Source: Chloroflexota bacterium
GTDB taxonomy: Bacteria; Chloroflexota; Anaerolineae; UBA1429
DNA: 33,910 bases
NCBI GenBank assembly: GCA_012841405.1
Contig: DUUT01000206.1
Coordinates: 1-33,910 of the forward strand
Direction of reading: 5' to 3'
Shown here: positions 1 through 8,527 of the stretch, piece by piece
How positions within the stretch are numbered: position 1 is the stretch's first letter
Layout of the letters: each line of letters begins with the position of its first letter
Notes under the pieces: model-generated
Databases searched by the model: none
What the model was told of the DNA's origin: nothing
What the model saw: only the letters and a program-made list of their open reading frames with translations
Position numbers and translations under genes: made by a program

Positions 1-59
1 GCGGGCACGAGGTGAGCGGGGACATACATTGCTGCGAGTGGTGCGGGCATGTGTTCTGA
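1..59 (+). CDS. C-terminal tail of an unknown protein (partial, runs off the left edge)
   Basis: In frame 3 the window opens inside a coding stretch that ends at TGA 57-59. The visible tail is GHEVSGDIHCCEWCGHVF, with a closely spaced Cys pair (CEWC) that looks like half of a zinc-binding knuckle. The other two forward frames do not give a comparable ending. It lies upstream of the HNH gene on the same strand, so it may be the preceding gene of the same defence island. Too little is visible to name a family. Confidence 0.4.
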   Translation, partial: GHEVSGDIHCCEWCGHVF

Positions 60-222
60 GGGATAAGGCGAAGCGAGAAGCCCCAACCGCGCTGTTGAGC
101 ACACTAGTGGATGCTCGAAGGGCTGGGAGCGAATGGGGACGCGGGGATCAGCTGGTTTGAATGGCAGATGGAGCGTCGCAGGAGCGAGCCACAGGAGTGG
201 CAGAGCGCCGGAGGTGCGCGGC

Positions 223-1410
223 GTGGACGAAAGGCTCATCGGCAGAGAAATCGCGTCGATTCTACGACATGAAGTCAAGAACAATACGTACAAGTTCGCG
301 CTTGTGCGCGCGATCAATGACGTGGTGATGGCATACCCGGATGCATGCGATGGGACGCACGATGTGGCGGTACCCTTGCGGAGACTGGCAAGCCAATGGC
401 TCGCATACTACTGGGCCTTTGCCGACGAAGACAACCCAGTGTGGCAGGGGCCGCGGAACCAGAGCGCTACGGGCCTGCGGCAAGACATGGTCTTCCGGCG
501 AGCACTCAAGGCACTGCGGCGGGAGTGGGAGACGTACATTGGAGCGCCAGCCCGGCCGTCGGATGGGTTCACACTGATCAGTGAGATCGCTTCGGCGCGG
601 GGGTTTGCGGAGATGCCCGTAAGCCTGCGGCGGGCCTATGAACGGGCCGTACGCGAGGCGGTGGACGGGGTGAAACAACCCATTCGCTATGTGGGACCGG
701 GGAGCATGTCCATTCTGCCTCAGCCAAGGCGGTTCAGGGAGCTAGAGGGCGACCCGACGGCCATACCTGGGACGCGGCCAGACGACGTGTGTCTCGCAAT
801 CTCGGCAAAACGGTGGGAGGAGTACCGGCGGCTGTCGATGTGGGTGGAGGCAGCCTGTATCCACGAATGGTCGCTTTTCGTTGAGACCGTGGACCAAACG
901 GGGGGAGCTGCAGTGAGCCGAGGCGAGGTCTACCGATTGCTCACTGATCGGCCCGACAACCGACGGCCGCTCACTTGGGAACGCAACAAAGTGGATATGC
1001 TGTTGAGAGAAGGACAGGTGTTCACTTGTCCCTGGACGGGAAAACGGATTACGCTAGGGACACAGTACGACGTTGACCATCTAGTACCTCTGGCGGTGTA
1101 CCCGACGAACGAACTGTGGAACCTTGCGCCGAGCGATCGCTGGTTTAACGAACATCGGAAACGGGCACGGCTGCCGAGCGACGATGCGCTAGCGAGGGCG
1201 TACCCGGCGCTGGTGGAGACTTATACGGCGTACAGCAGAATGGCGGCGCTGGGACGAACGCTCCGGGACGATGTTAGCGCGCGGTTTACGCGGGTGAACG
1301 TCACGCGATGTGACTTTCCGCGGCAAGTGGCGGACGCCGTATCGTGCTTTATACGGCAACTGGCAGCGGCGCGTAATGTCGCGCGGTTCGAGTGGGGAGG
1401 GAGAGGTTGA
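223..1410 (+). CDS. HNH endonuclease domain protein
   Basis: Predicted 395-residue protein with a C-terminal HNH nuclease module. The core is visible as Cys-Pro-Trp-Thr-Gly near residue 268, Asp-His at 285-286 (DVDHLVPL), Asn300 in NELWNL and His311 in NEHRK, the usual betaβα-metal residue series. The N-terminal part starts IGREIASILRHEVKNNTYK, followed by a helix-rich region; I think this head occurs on other HNH proteins in phage-resistance islands, but I cannot verify it. I chose GTG 223 because GGAGG at 210-214 sits 8 bases upstream; an in-frame ATG at 133 would add 30 low-complexity residues. The gene overlaps the next one by 4 bases. Probable role: DNA cleavage in the restriction arm of the island. 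The nuclease domain is clear; target and partner are inferred. Confidence 0.75.
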   Translation: MDERLIGREIASILRHEVKNNTYKFALVRAINDVVMAYPDACDGTHDVAVPLRRLASQWLAYYWAFADEDNPVWQGPRNQSATGLRQDMVFRRALKALRREWETYIGAPARPSDGFTLISEIASARGFAEMPVSLRRAYERAVREAVDGVKQPIRYVGPGSMSILPQPRRFRELEGDPTAIPGTRPDDVCLAISAKRWEEYRRLSMWVEAACIHEWSLFVETVDQTGGAAVSRGEVYRLLTDRPDNRRPLTWERNKVDMLLREGQVFTCPWTGKRITLGTQYDVDHLVPLAVYPTNELWNLAPSDRWFNEHRKRARLPSDDALARAYPALVETYTAYSRMAALGRTLRDDVSARFTRVNVTRCDFPRQVADAVSCFIRQLAAARNVARFEWGGRG

Positions 1411-1727
1411 GGATTGCGTACGACAAGCTGGTGCGCGACCGCATTCCTGAGGTGATCCGCACGTCCGGACGGAGGTGCGGAACGCGGGTGCTGGAGGAGG
1501 AAGAGTACCGGACGGCGCTGCGGCAGAAGCTGGTGGAAGAGGCGCGGGAGGCGGCCAGGGCGGGCCCAGAGGAGTTGGCCGGGGAGTTGGTCGACATTCT
1601 GGAACTGATCGACGCGTTGCTCGCGGCGGAGGGGATCGACGCCGCCGCGGTGGGGGAGTTGCGGGCGCGGAAGCGCGAGGAGCGGGGCGGATTCGAGGAG
1701 CGGATTTGCTTGCTTTGGACTGAGTAG
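1407..1727 (+). CDS. All-alpha NTP pyrophosphatase (MazG/PRA-PH-like)
   Basis: 106-residue protein beginning YDKLVRDRIPEVI, the typical opening of the small all-alpha NTP-pyrophosphatase family related to MazG and phosphoribosyl-ATP pyrophosphohydrolase. The metal-binding acidic pattern is visible: EEAREAA in the first helix and ELAGELVDILELIDALL in the second. These enzymes hydrolyse nucleoside triphosphates to monophosphate and pyrophosphate. I chose TTG 1407 over GTG 1392 because family members start only two or three residues before the YDKLVRD motif and GGGGAGGG lies just upstream. It overlaps the HNH stop (TTGA), so the two are translationally coupled. In this context it may alter nucleotide pools during infection or be a housekeeping passenger; the sequence does not decide. 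Confidence 0.75.
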   Translation: MRIAYDKLVRDRIPEVIRTSGRRCGTRVLEEEEYRTALRQKLVEEAREAARAGPEELAGELVDILELIDALLAAEGIDAAAVGELRARKREERGGFEERICLLWTE

Positions 1728-1743
1728 CGCCGCAGGGGGCGCT

Positions 1744-1798
1744 GGGGGGGGTACGGGTTCCGTTTGGGGATTGGGGGGTCTCGGGCGGGGCCTTTTTT
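1744..1798 (+). other. G-quadruplex-like G-run cluster followed by a T tract
   Basis: Runs of G at 1744-1751, 1755-1757, 1766-1769, 1773-1778, 1783-1785 and 1787-1790 include four runs separated by loops of 3, 4 and 1 bases. Six T residues follow at 1793-1798. This sits in the gap after the pyrophosphatase gene. No good stem-loop accompanies the T tract, so it is not a standard intrinsic terminator. The non-template G runs could fold in RNA or DNA. Function is unknown. Confidence 0.4.
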
Positions 1799-1828
1799 GC
1801 GTTCCGGCAGTACTGCGGGGAGGGAACT

Positions 1829-2950
1829 ATGCCGAAGACCAAGGAGCCTGTCTCAGAAGTCCCGCGCACGTGCAAACGGCGACGGGGTCGGCTACAATCG
1901 CGCCAGCCTAGTTCAGGAGGGGAGCATGCCCACCCGACCCTTGACGCGCGATCAGGCCTTCCTGCTGCCACCACGCCTCGACGACCTCGTCCCCGCCGAC
2001 CACCCGGTGCGCTTCGTGGCCGCCTATCTGGACGCCCTGGAACCTGCCACGTGGCGGGAATGGGACATGCGCGGCGCGGGGGACCCCTTGGGCGCCCCCA
2101 GCTACCACCCGCAGCTGTTGTTGGGGGTCTGGCTGTACGGCTTCATGACGCGCACCCGCTCCTCGCGGGGGCTGGAGCGGGGCTGCCGCCGTACACCCTG
2201 CGGACGGATGCGTTGAGCGCCGAGGCGCGGGCCGTTCGCGAAGCCCTGCTGACGGCACGGCAGCCGCAGACGCTGCTCTTCCAGGCGCTGCCGGTCGGCC
2301 TTGGCTATCTGGATATTGAGTGGAGCGACGAACGGCGCGAGGCGTATCTGCTGGCCCTGAGGCAGGCCCTCATCGAGCTGCGGGATGCGTATGCCAACCT
2401 GTTGGAGCGGATCCGCAGGGGTCTGTACGAGGCTCTGCACGTGTCGGCGGATCATCCGCAGGCGCGGGAGGCCCTGGCGAGCGCCGCGGAGGCGTGTATA
2501 CCACTCAGCAGCGACCTTCGCCTGGAAGCGTTTCTGCGTCGCCTGGCCGATCAGCAACTCGGGGACCGGGAGTGGCTCGAGTCGGTGGGGGCCGTGGTGG
2601 TCCACAAGTCGCCGCGTGAATGGCTGGATCGGGACATCGTCACGCTTGAAAGTGGATTGGCTGAGCTAAGCGCCCAGTTCCGTCGCCTGCAGGACATCGC
2701 CCTGGCGCGGGGCGTGCGTGTGGGCGGGGGGCGCGTGATGCGCCTGGGCCTTACCGACAGTGAGGGGCGGGAGCTGTCCCAGATCGTCCACGGGTCGCCC
2801 GAAGAGGAGGCGGGCGTGGCGAAAATCGTGCGCGAGCTCAACGCTGTTCTGGATAGCAGCACGCTGCAGCCGCAAGCTAGGCTCTTGGCCGTTGCCGAGT
2901 TGGCGCGCCAACTCCTTGATAACACGGATCAGAAGGTGACCGATGCCTAA
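1829..2950 (+). pseudogene. Internally replaced ATPase-type gene; open chimera around an IS remnant
   Basis: A plausible native start (ATG 1829 after GGGAGGG) gives only about five residues (MPKTK) before IS-derived sequence begins near 1842. Native-looking coding resumes near 2190 with YTLRTDALSAEARAVREAL and runs about 250 residues to TAA 2948-2950. This tail is helix-rich, with a segment TLLFQALPVGLGY that resembles the C-terminal part of large defence ATPases; no P-loop remains. The IS interior is read out of the transposase frame, yet the whole 373-codon frame is open. The last 8 bases overlap the start of the PAPS-reductase gene, as in an intact operon. I read this as a gene that lost most of its body by IS insertion and internal deletion. 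The family of the lost gene is not certain. Confidence 0.6.
1842..2188 (+). mobile_element. Remnant of an IS1182-like insertion sequence (left end and transposase N-terminus)
   Basis: A transposase reading frame starts at ATG 1926 after AGGAGGGGAGC and encodes FLLPPRLDDLVPADHPVRFV, later SYHPQLLLGVWLYGF and SSRGLERGC. This is the usual N-terminal layout of IS1182-family DDE transposases (LLPP, then YHPxxLL..YGY, then RSSRxIERAC). Identity ends abruptly after GLERGC near 2188, before the catalytic domain, so only about 90 of roughly 450-500 residues survive. The left end is placed near 1842 from the sequence GCCTGTCTCAGAAGTC, which looks like a terminal repeat. A TACAAT box near 1890 may be the old transposase promoter. 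No right end is seen. Confidence 0.7.
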
Positions 2951-3752
2951 CCGACGTACGCGTCACATCTTGTGTCTCTCTGGGGGAAAGGACAGCTCGG
3001 CACTCGCGATCTATCTGCGCGACCGTGTACCTGGCCTCGAGTATCTCTTTCTCGACACAGAGATGGAATTACCCGAGACGTATGAGTACCTCGACAAGCT
3101 GGAAGCGTATCTTGGAAAACGCATCATACGTCTCAAGCACGATGGGCGGGGATTTGACCATCACCTCGCTCTGCGGCGTGGGTACCTGCCGTCTCCCCGG
3201 ATGCGATGGTGTACAGAAGAGCTAAAGATCAAGCCTCTGGAACGGTATATTGGTAACGACCGAGTCTTCAGCTATGTAGGAATCAGGTCTGACGAAGACC
3301 GATCGGGCTACATGTCACGCAAGCCCAACGTCACGCCAGTTTTCCCTTTCAAGGAAGACGGAGTAACAAAGGCTGATGTGCTGCGTATGCTCGAGAAATC
3401 GGGGCTCGGATTGCCCGAGTACGACCCGTGGAGGTCTCGCTCGGGCTGTTACCTCTGCTTTTTCCAGCAGCGCATTGAATGGGTGGGGCTGCTGGAGAAC
3501 CATCCTGATCTGTTCTGGAAGGCAGCGGCCTACGAGAAAACGAGCGATAGCGGTGAGCGTTACACCTGGGTGGCATCCGAGAGTCTGGAGGAGTTGGCGC
3601 GTCCCGAGAGAGTAGCAGAGATTAAGGCGGAACACGAGCAGAGGATGGCTCTCGAGAGACTGCGTATCCCCGATCGCCCGCTCTTTAGCCTCTTTACTGA
3701 GACAGTCGAGGCTTGGCAAACGGAACGAGGCTGCCCCATTTGCGAATTGTAG
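2943..3752 (+). CDS. PAPS reductase-family protein (DndC/BrxP-like sulfur or nucleotidyl enzyme)
   Basis: 269 residues. The PP-loop motif SGGKDS is at residues 13-18, CTEELKIKPL starts at Cys90, and Cys169-x2-Cys172 (SGCYLCFF) plus a C-terminal Cys264-x2-Cys267 complete the set. PAPS-reductase-fold enzymes activate a substrate with ATP, and members with several cysteines, such as DndC, bind an iron-sulfur cluster used in DNA phosphorothioation. This protein is much shorter than DndC. Similar stand-alone members occur in some BREX and DUF4007-linked defence loci. The start ATG 2943 overlaps the preceding frame by 8 bases. With the DUF4007-like and Dpt-like genes downstream it may take part in a DNA sulfur modification, but modification is an inference. 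The family call is firm. Confidence 0.8.
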   Translation: MPNRRTRHILCLSGGKDSSALAIYLRDRVPGLEYLFLDTEMELPETYEYLDKLEAYLGKRIIRLKHDGRGFDHHLALRRGYLPSPRMRWCTEELKIKPLERYIGNDRVFSYVGIRSDEDRSGYMSRKPNVTPVFPFKEDGVTKADVLRMLEKSGLGLPEYDPWRSRSGCYLCFFQQRIEWVGLLENHPDLFWKAAAYEKTSDSGERYTWVASESLEELARPERVAEIKAEHEQRMALERLRIPDRPLFSLFTETVEAWQTERGCPICEL

Positions 3753-3983
3753 GTTGGGGCTTTCGGTCATCCGTCCAACAAGAGCTCGTGCAATACTCGA
3801 TTCGACAGCTACGGCGATTCCGGGCCGCTGATCCATACCAAAGTGCCGATATCAGCATAACTGTAGCATGCACACACCCCGGCTGACAGGTGCCACAGCT
3901 TTCATGGCAGCCTCGTCAGCGAGCGACCACTTTCGGGGTGTGTTAGTCGTTCACGCCACCTCAGGCATTTTGGAGAAGCCCTC
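3753..3983 (+). other. 231-bp intergenic region, probable promoter region of the kinase-to-ATPase operon
   Basis: No gene is visible. It separates the PAPS-reductase gene from the SBD-NERD-kinase gene, the largest gap within the defence genes after the IS scar. GGAGAAG at 3970-3976 is a good ribosome binding site 7 bases before ATG 3984. I did not find a convincing -35/-10 pair or a terminator hairpin. Confidence 0.4.
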
Positions 3984-6839
3984 ATGACCCTGGATGAGAT
4001 CCTTGATCGTTTGAAGCGCCTCTCACCTCCTGGCCGCGGATTCAGGCCGCACAAGTACCTCCTCCTGCTCGCGATCCTCGATGTGATGCGAAGCAACCCG
4101 AACCATGGGAATTGGTTCGTTCTGGATGCACAGGTCAGGGACAGATTCGCGGAGCGCCTACGGCAGTATGGAAGACCCAGCGACAGAGAACGGCCGTGGG
4201 CCCCCTTTTTCCACCTAAGGAACTCGGGCCTATGGCACTTGCATCCTCTGCCAGGCCGCGAGCCGTCTCTGGACGCGTTACGCTCGGTGGGCGGACCAAA
4301 AGAGCTGCGAGAAAACATCGCATATGCCAGCTTGGATGAGCAGCTCTTTCGGTTGCTCCAAGACCCACGCACAGCATCAATGGTCGAAGAGCATGTCGTC
4401 TCTATCCTCACCAAACGCACAAAGGCTGGCCAAACCATGCGGCAGCTACAGGATGAACCCCAGGACTACACGGCTGAGCTGGGCAATCGATCGCTCTTCG
4501 CTCACGAAAAGCGCGCGATTCAGGCCATCAGCGAATAGCTGGGCAGTACCGGGGTTCTCCTGGATAACGTTTGGATCCACGACGACCAGTCCAACGGCTA
4601 CTACGAGTGTGACCTGATCGTCGTGACGCATACGGGCATCTATGTGGTCGAACTGAAACACTGGTCTGGGCGCATACGCGTTCAGCCCAACCGGTGGTTG
4701 ATCGACGGCTACCGCTTTCCACCTGATCCCCACATCGCGAACGGATTCAAGTGCCGGCTGGTCAAGACCCTGTACGAGCATCGCTTCCCCACCTATCCCA
4801 ACCTGTGGGTGGAATCGGTCGTGGTGCTGACGAATCCCGACGCCGAGATCGAGAACGCCGACAGCCCAGCCGTCGCCGCAGAGCGAGCACGCTACAACCC
4901 AACGTTTGCCTCGATCGACGCGTTCATCGCCTACCTCAGAAAGCGGGAGGTGTCGCTGCAGCAACGTATCCTGACCACGAACCAAATCCGCGGCATTGCG
5001 GACTATTACAAGTCCCAGTCCGAGCCGCCACGTAGCCCCGTATACGCGGTTCCCGGTTACGAGACCGTCGAGTACCTGTCACAACGACCCGATTGCATCG
5101 AACTCCTCGCCCGCCCAGTGGATGGTCGTTCCCGCGGATTGACGCGATTCCGCATCTTCCGGCCGTCCGTATCCGACTCTGAGGAAGAGCGGCGTCGTGC
5201 CAAGCGCAAGGCCCATGGTACCCTCGATGCCGTGGCGCAGATCGGCGATCACCCCAACATCCAATCCGTGTGGGTTCACATGACCGAGGAGGGGGACATC
5301 ATCGAGGGATGCCGGTGGTCAGAGGCGGGCACCCTCCGTGACCTCATGGACGACGAGGACACTCGCCCGGACGTCGAGAGTGCCCAAGAGATCTGTCTTG
5401 CCATCGCCTCCGCTCTGGCCGCTGCTCATGATGTGGGCATCATCCATCGCGCGGTTAAGCCTGAACACATCCTCATGATGAACGGCATCCCCAAGCTTAC
5501 CGACTTTGATCTCTCGTACCAGCTCGAACGCCCCATCGGTGACCTCACCGTCCTTCCCGACCCTACGAGGTTGAAAGACGACGGCTATACGGCGCCAGAA
5601 CTGCTCGAGGGGCGGGACATCGACGAGAGCACCGACCTGTTCAGCCTTGGGGTGCTGGCCTACGAGCTATTCGTTGGGGAAAAGCCGCATGCCACAGCGC
5701 GACAACTCGCGGCGCAAGGTGGCGCCCTGAGCGATCGGCAGATCCGTCGGCTCCGTGATGTTGGCCTGTCAGACGAGGTGATCGCTGTCATCCAAGATGC
5801 CATCGTGGCCGATCGTTCCCGTCGTCTCTGCAACGCCCGTGCCTTCGTGGAGGCCTTCGCTCCCGATGATATGGCGACAGATGGCCCGGACGCGCCTCCC
5901 CCGAACGCCAGGCTCGAGCCTGGCGACACCTATGACGTGTACGAGATCCTCGAGTTCTTGGGCCAGGGCGCTGAAGCGCAGATCTACCGCGCCAAGACGA
6001 TGGATGAGGATCAGGTTGCCCTCAAGGTGTTCAACCGCGAGGTGCCCCGCGAACGAGCCTTGCGGGAGCGCACGCTGATGCGCTGTATCTCGTCAGATCA
6101 CGTCGTCGGATCGGATGGGCGATACGGCCACTGGCATGGAGAGCGTTACTTTCTGGTCATGGATTGCGTCGAGGGTGAGACCCTGCGCCAGCTGATCGAT
6201 CGTGGAGACCTTCCCGATGGCGAGACCTTCCGTCGCGTTGCGCTGGACCTGCTCGACGCTCTGAGGGCCTTTCACGAGCACCGTGATGAGGAGGGGCGGC
6301 CGAGCCCACTGATCCATGGCGACGTCAAGCCCGAAAACGTTGTCATCACCCATGGCGGCTCGGCTATTCTGATCGACCTCAGCGTGGCCGGGCCCCCGCG
6401 CACCGAGGATTTCGCCGGCACGGTAGGGTACGTGCCACCGGATCGTATCCTGGGCACCGAGATGCAGTTTGCCCCAGACGGAGACACCTTTGCCCTCGGT
6501 GTCACCCTTTGGGAATGGCTGTACGGAGCCAAGCCGCAACCAGCACCAACTGTCGGTGGCCCACCGCCGCGGCCCGCTCATCCCAGGTCATGTATCGCCA
6601 CGTCCTGGACGGAGTGGCTCCTGCAGGCGCTGGCAACCGATGGTTCGCAGCGATACGCCACGGCATCCAAGATGCTCGAGGCGCTCCCCCAAGATGCGGA
6701 TGTGCCAATCCCGGACGTCCATGCTGAGGCGGCTGTCATCACCACAGATCCTCTGCCACCAACCATTCCGTTCTACGTGGCCCCCCCACGCCCACCGCGC
6801 ACGCCGAACCCGAGGGTAACCCCTTTGTCGACTATTTGA
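3984..6839 (+). pseudogene. SBD-like + NERD + pseudokinase + Ser/Thr kinase (PglW-like), interrupted by one in-frame TAG
   Basis: A single 951-codon frame broken only by TAG 4536-4538 (codon 185). Residues 1-150 resemble the N-terminal head of HNH/ScoMcrA-type enzymes (RPHKYLLLLAILDV, later PFFHLRNSGLWHL). Residues 172-300 are a NERD nuclease domain; the amber codon falls in its first helix. Its acidic core E208-x-D210 and E223-x-K225 (ELK) lies after the stop, just before and after the first GTG at 4623, which has no ribosome binding site. Kinase 1 (about 360-600) has HRAVKPEH for HRD and DFD for DFG, so it is probably a pseudokinase. Kinase 2 (about 650-900) keeps the glycine loop (LGQGAEAQIY), Lys681 in VALK, HGDVKPENV and an Asp-Leu-Ser motif, so it is probably active. 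NERD-plus-kinase is the PglW layout of type 2 BREX. The stop may be a nonsense mutation, a sequence error or readthrough. The end overlaps dptF. Confidence 0.75.
4536..4538 (+). other. In-frame amber codon inside the NERD domain
   Basis: The codons before it read HEKRAIQAISE and after it LGSTGVLLDNVWIHDD, a continuous NERD start. One C-to-T change from CAG, or G-to-A from TGG, would produce it. Both sides keep the same frame and clear protein-domain character, so no frameshift is involved. Confidence 0.85.
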
Positions 6840-8527
6840 ACACCCTCAGCAGTGCATCGGCGGGCAACGAGAACGCGACGGCTGAGGCGCAGAGCGGCAA
6901 TCCCTTCTTCGAGCGCGTGTACGTCCCCAATCCCCTGGTCGGGTCTATCTCGGACAAGCTGGTTCGCGAGCGCCGCAACGTCATCCTTACCGGCAACGCC
7001 GGTGACGGCAAGACGACCATCGCCGCCGAGATATACCACAGCCTCACGGGGGAGTGGATGCCGCCGCTTCCCAGGGTGACCGTCAAGGTCGATGACAAGC
7101 AGCTCGTGATCGTCAAGGACATGAGCGAGCTGACGGCGGCCGATCGGGCCGACGTGCTGGAGCAACCGGCGGGGAACAGCGATTCTAACTATCTCGTGGT
7201 GAGCAACACTGGTACGCTGTTGGAGAGTGTCCGGGGCCTGACCCTCGAGGGGCTGGGCGAAACGAACGTTGAGAGCGACTTGCTCACGGCACTCGAGGCT
7301 GACGATATCGTGCCCGTCCTGCGCGAGCGCTTCTTGCTGCTCAACATCGGGCGCACCGACAGCATCGAGACGGCGTGCCGTGTGCTGACGCGAATGCTGG
7401 CCCCTGAGAACTGGGAGGTGTGCGGCGCGTGCGCTCAGAGCGGTGATTGTCCACTCTACGCCAACGTCCGGCTCGTTCGCGAGAGCGCGCAACCGGCGGT
7501 CGAGAGGGTTGCGCTCGTGTATCGGCGCCTGTACGAGTATGGGGTGCGGCTGACGTTGCGGCAGATGGTGGGCCACCTCGCCTACGCCCTGACGGCCGGT
7601 CGCTGTTGCGCCGAGCTGCAAAAGAAGTCGTCGACGGCGCTTCAAACGGTCCGGATGGGATCGCTCTTTTTCAACCGGTTCTTTGGCACTGATGGCAGCG
7701 AACGGCTGCTGCCCGAGGCGATGCAGTTGTACCCCGTGGTCAAGATCCGCGAGGCGGATTTCGGCGTCATCCTCGATCCCTACATCGAGCGGGGGCTGTG
7801 GGGTGATGGCGCGCACTTTGCGATGGCCGAGAGCGCCCGGGGTATCCTGCGACGGCTGCGCGAGCAGACAGAGCGCCCAAGCCACGCCGCACGCCGGCAG
7901 GCGCGCCGCCTGCTGTTCTTCTTTGGCGCCCTCGACGATGAGGCGGGGCGGGCCTATCTATCCTGCTTCCTGCGCTCACCGATGCTGCTCAAGTACCTCG
8001 AGTTCACTCGAGAAGGTGCAGAGATTCCAGCACTCATCGAGCAGCGGTATCGCGGTCGCATTCTCCAGGTCCTGCAGGAACACTGGGCCGCCGTGCGCTT
8101 GCCCGAGGGTGAGTGGGAGCCCACGGATCGACTCTATATTACGCTGAGCCGGCGCCCGCAGGGCAGCAGAACCCAGGTGGTCATGGCGAGCTTTGCAGGC
8201 GAGGATTTTCGGCTCGCGGTAGAGCCGGGGCATCGCTCGGTACCGGGAAGCAGGGGCAAGCTCGCGCTGGAATGGCGCGGGGGTGAGGCCAGACTGCCCC
8301 TCGAGCTGCCGTTCCTCGACTATGTGGTGCGGCGATCCGAGGGCGAGGTCGCGGCGCAACTCTCGGCCTTTTACGTCCATCGGCTGGAGCGGCTGAAGGC
8401 ACGCCTCCTGAGCACAAGCGGAAATACGGACCGCGATTGTCTGCAGCTGGTACGCATCGGGGCCGATCGCAGGCTGCTGCCGGTGCGAGTGCACTTCTTC
8501 GGCAACCATCTGGAGGTGTTGCGATGA
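6836..8527 (+). CDS. dptF: DptF-like P-loop ATPase (candidate phosphorothioation-dependent restriction component)
   Basis: 563 residues. Walker A GNAGDGKT is at 53-60, VIVKDMSEL (91-99) may be the Walker B strand, VVSNTG (121-126) looks like a sensor-1 strand, and Cys196-x2-Cys199-x5-Cys205 may bind zinc. RLTLRQMVGHLAYALTAG (about 238-255) looks like the lid region of an AAA-type ATPase. The C-terminal third is β-rich and unassigned. The start is TTG 6836, overlapping the kinase stop (TTGA), so translation is coupled; the next gene begins in its own stop. DptF (DndF) is one of three proteins that restrict DNA lacking phosphorothioate marks. I assign it from size, P-loop type and the F-G-H gene order rather than from a remembered sequence match. 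Confidence 0.6.
   Translation: MNTLSSASAGNENATAEAQSGNPFFERVYVPNPLVGSISDKLVRERRNVILTGNAGDGKTTIAAEIYHSLTGEWMPPLPRVTVKVDDKQLVIVKDMSELTAADRADVLEQPAGNSDSNYLVVSNTGTLLESVRGLTLEGLGETNVESDLLTALEADDIVPVLRERFLLLNIGRTDSIETACRVLTRMLAPENWEVCGACAQSGDCPLYANVRLVRESAQPAVERVALVYRRLYEYGVRLTLRQMVGHLAYALTAGRCCAELQKKSSTALQTVRMGSLFFNRFFGTDGSERLLPEAMQLYPVVKIREADFGVILDPYIERGLWGDGAHFAMAESARGILRRLREQTERPSHAARRQARRLLFFFGALDDEAGRAYLSCFLRSPMLLKYLEFTREGAEIPALIEQRYRGRILQVLQEHWAAVRLPEGEWEPTDRLYITLSRRPQGSRTQVVMASFAGEDFRLAVEPGHRSVPGSRGKLALEWRGGEARLPLELPFLDYVVRRSEGEVAAQLSAFYVHRLERLKARLLSTSGNTDRDCLQLVRIGADRRLLPVRVHFFGNHLEVLR

Noticed and set aside
1189..1974. 261-codon minus-strand frame over the pyrophosphatase gene
   Set aside because: Extremely Pro/Ser-rich, and it crosses the IS boundary and the pyrophosphatase gene.
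4536..4538. Amber codon as a pyrrolysine or selenocysteine-type recoding site
   Set aside because: No recoding element was recognised, TAG is not used for selenocysteine, and NERD proteins are not known to contain pyrrolysine. A mutation or sequence error is simpler.
6773..7885. 370-codon minus-strand frame opposite the DptF candidate
   Set aside because: Overlaps a frame with a clear P-loop and coupled start; the antisense product shows no recognisable domain.
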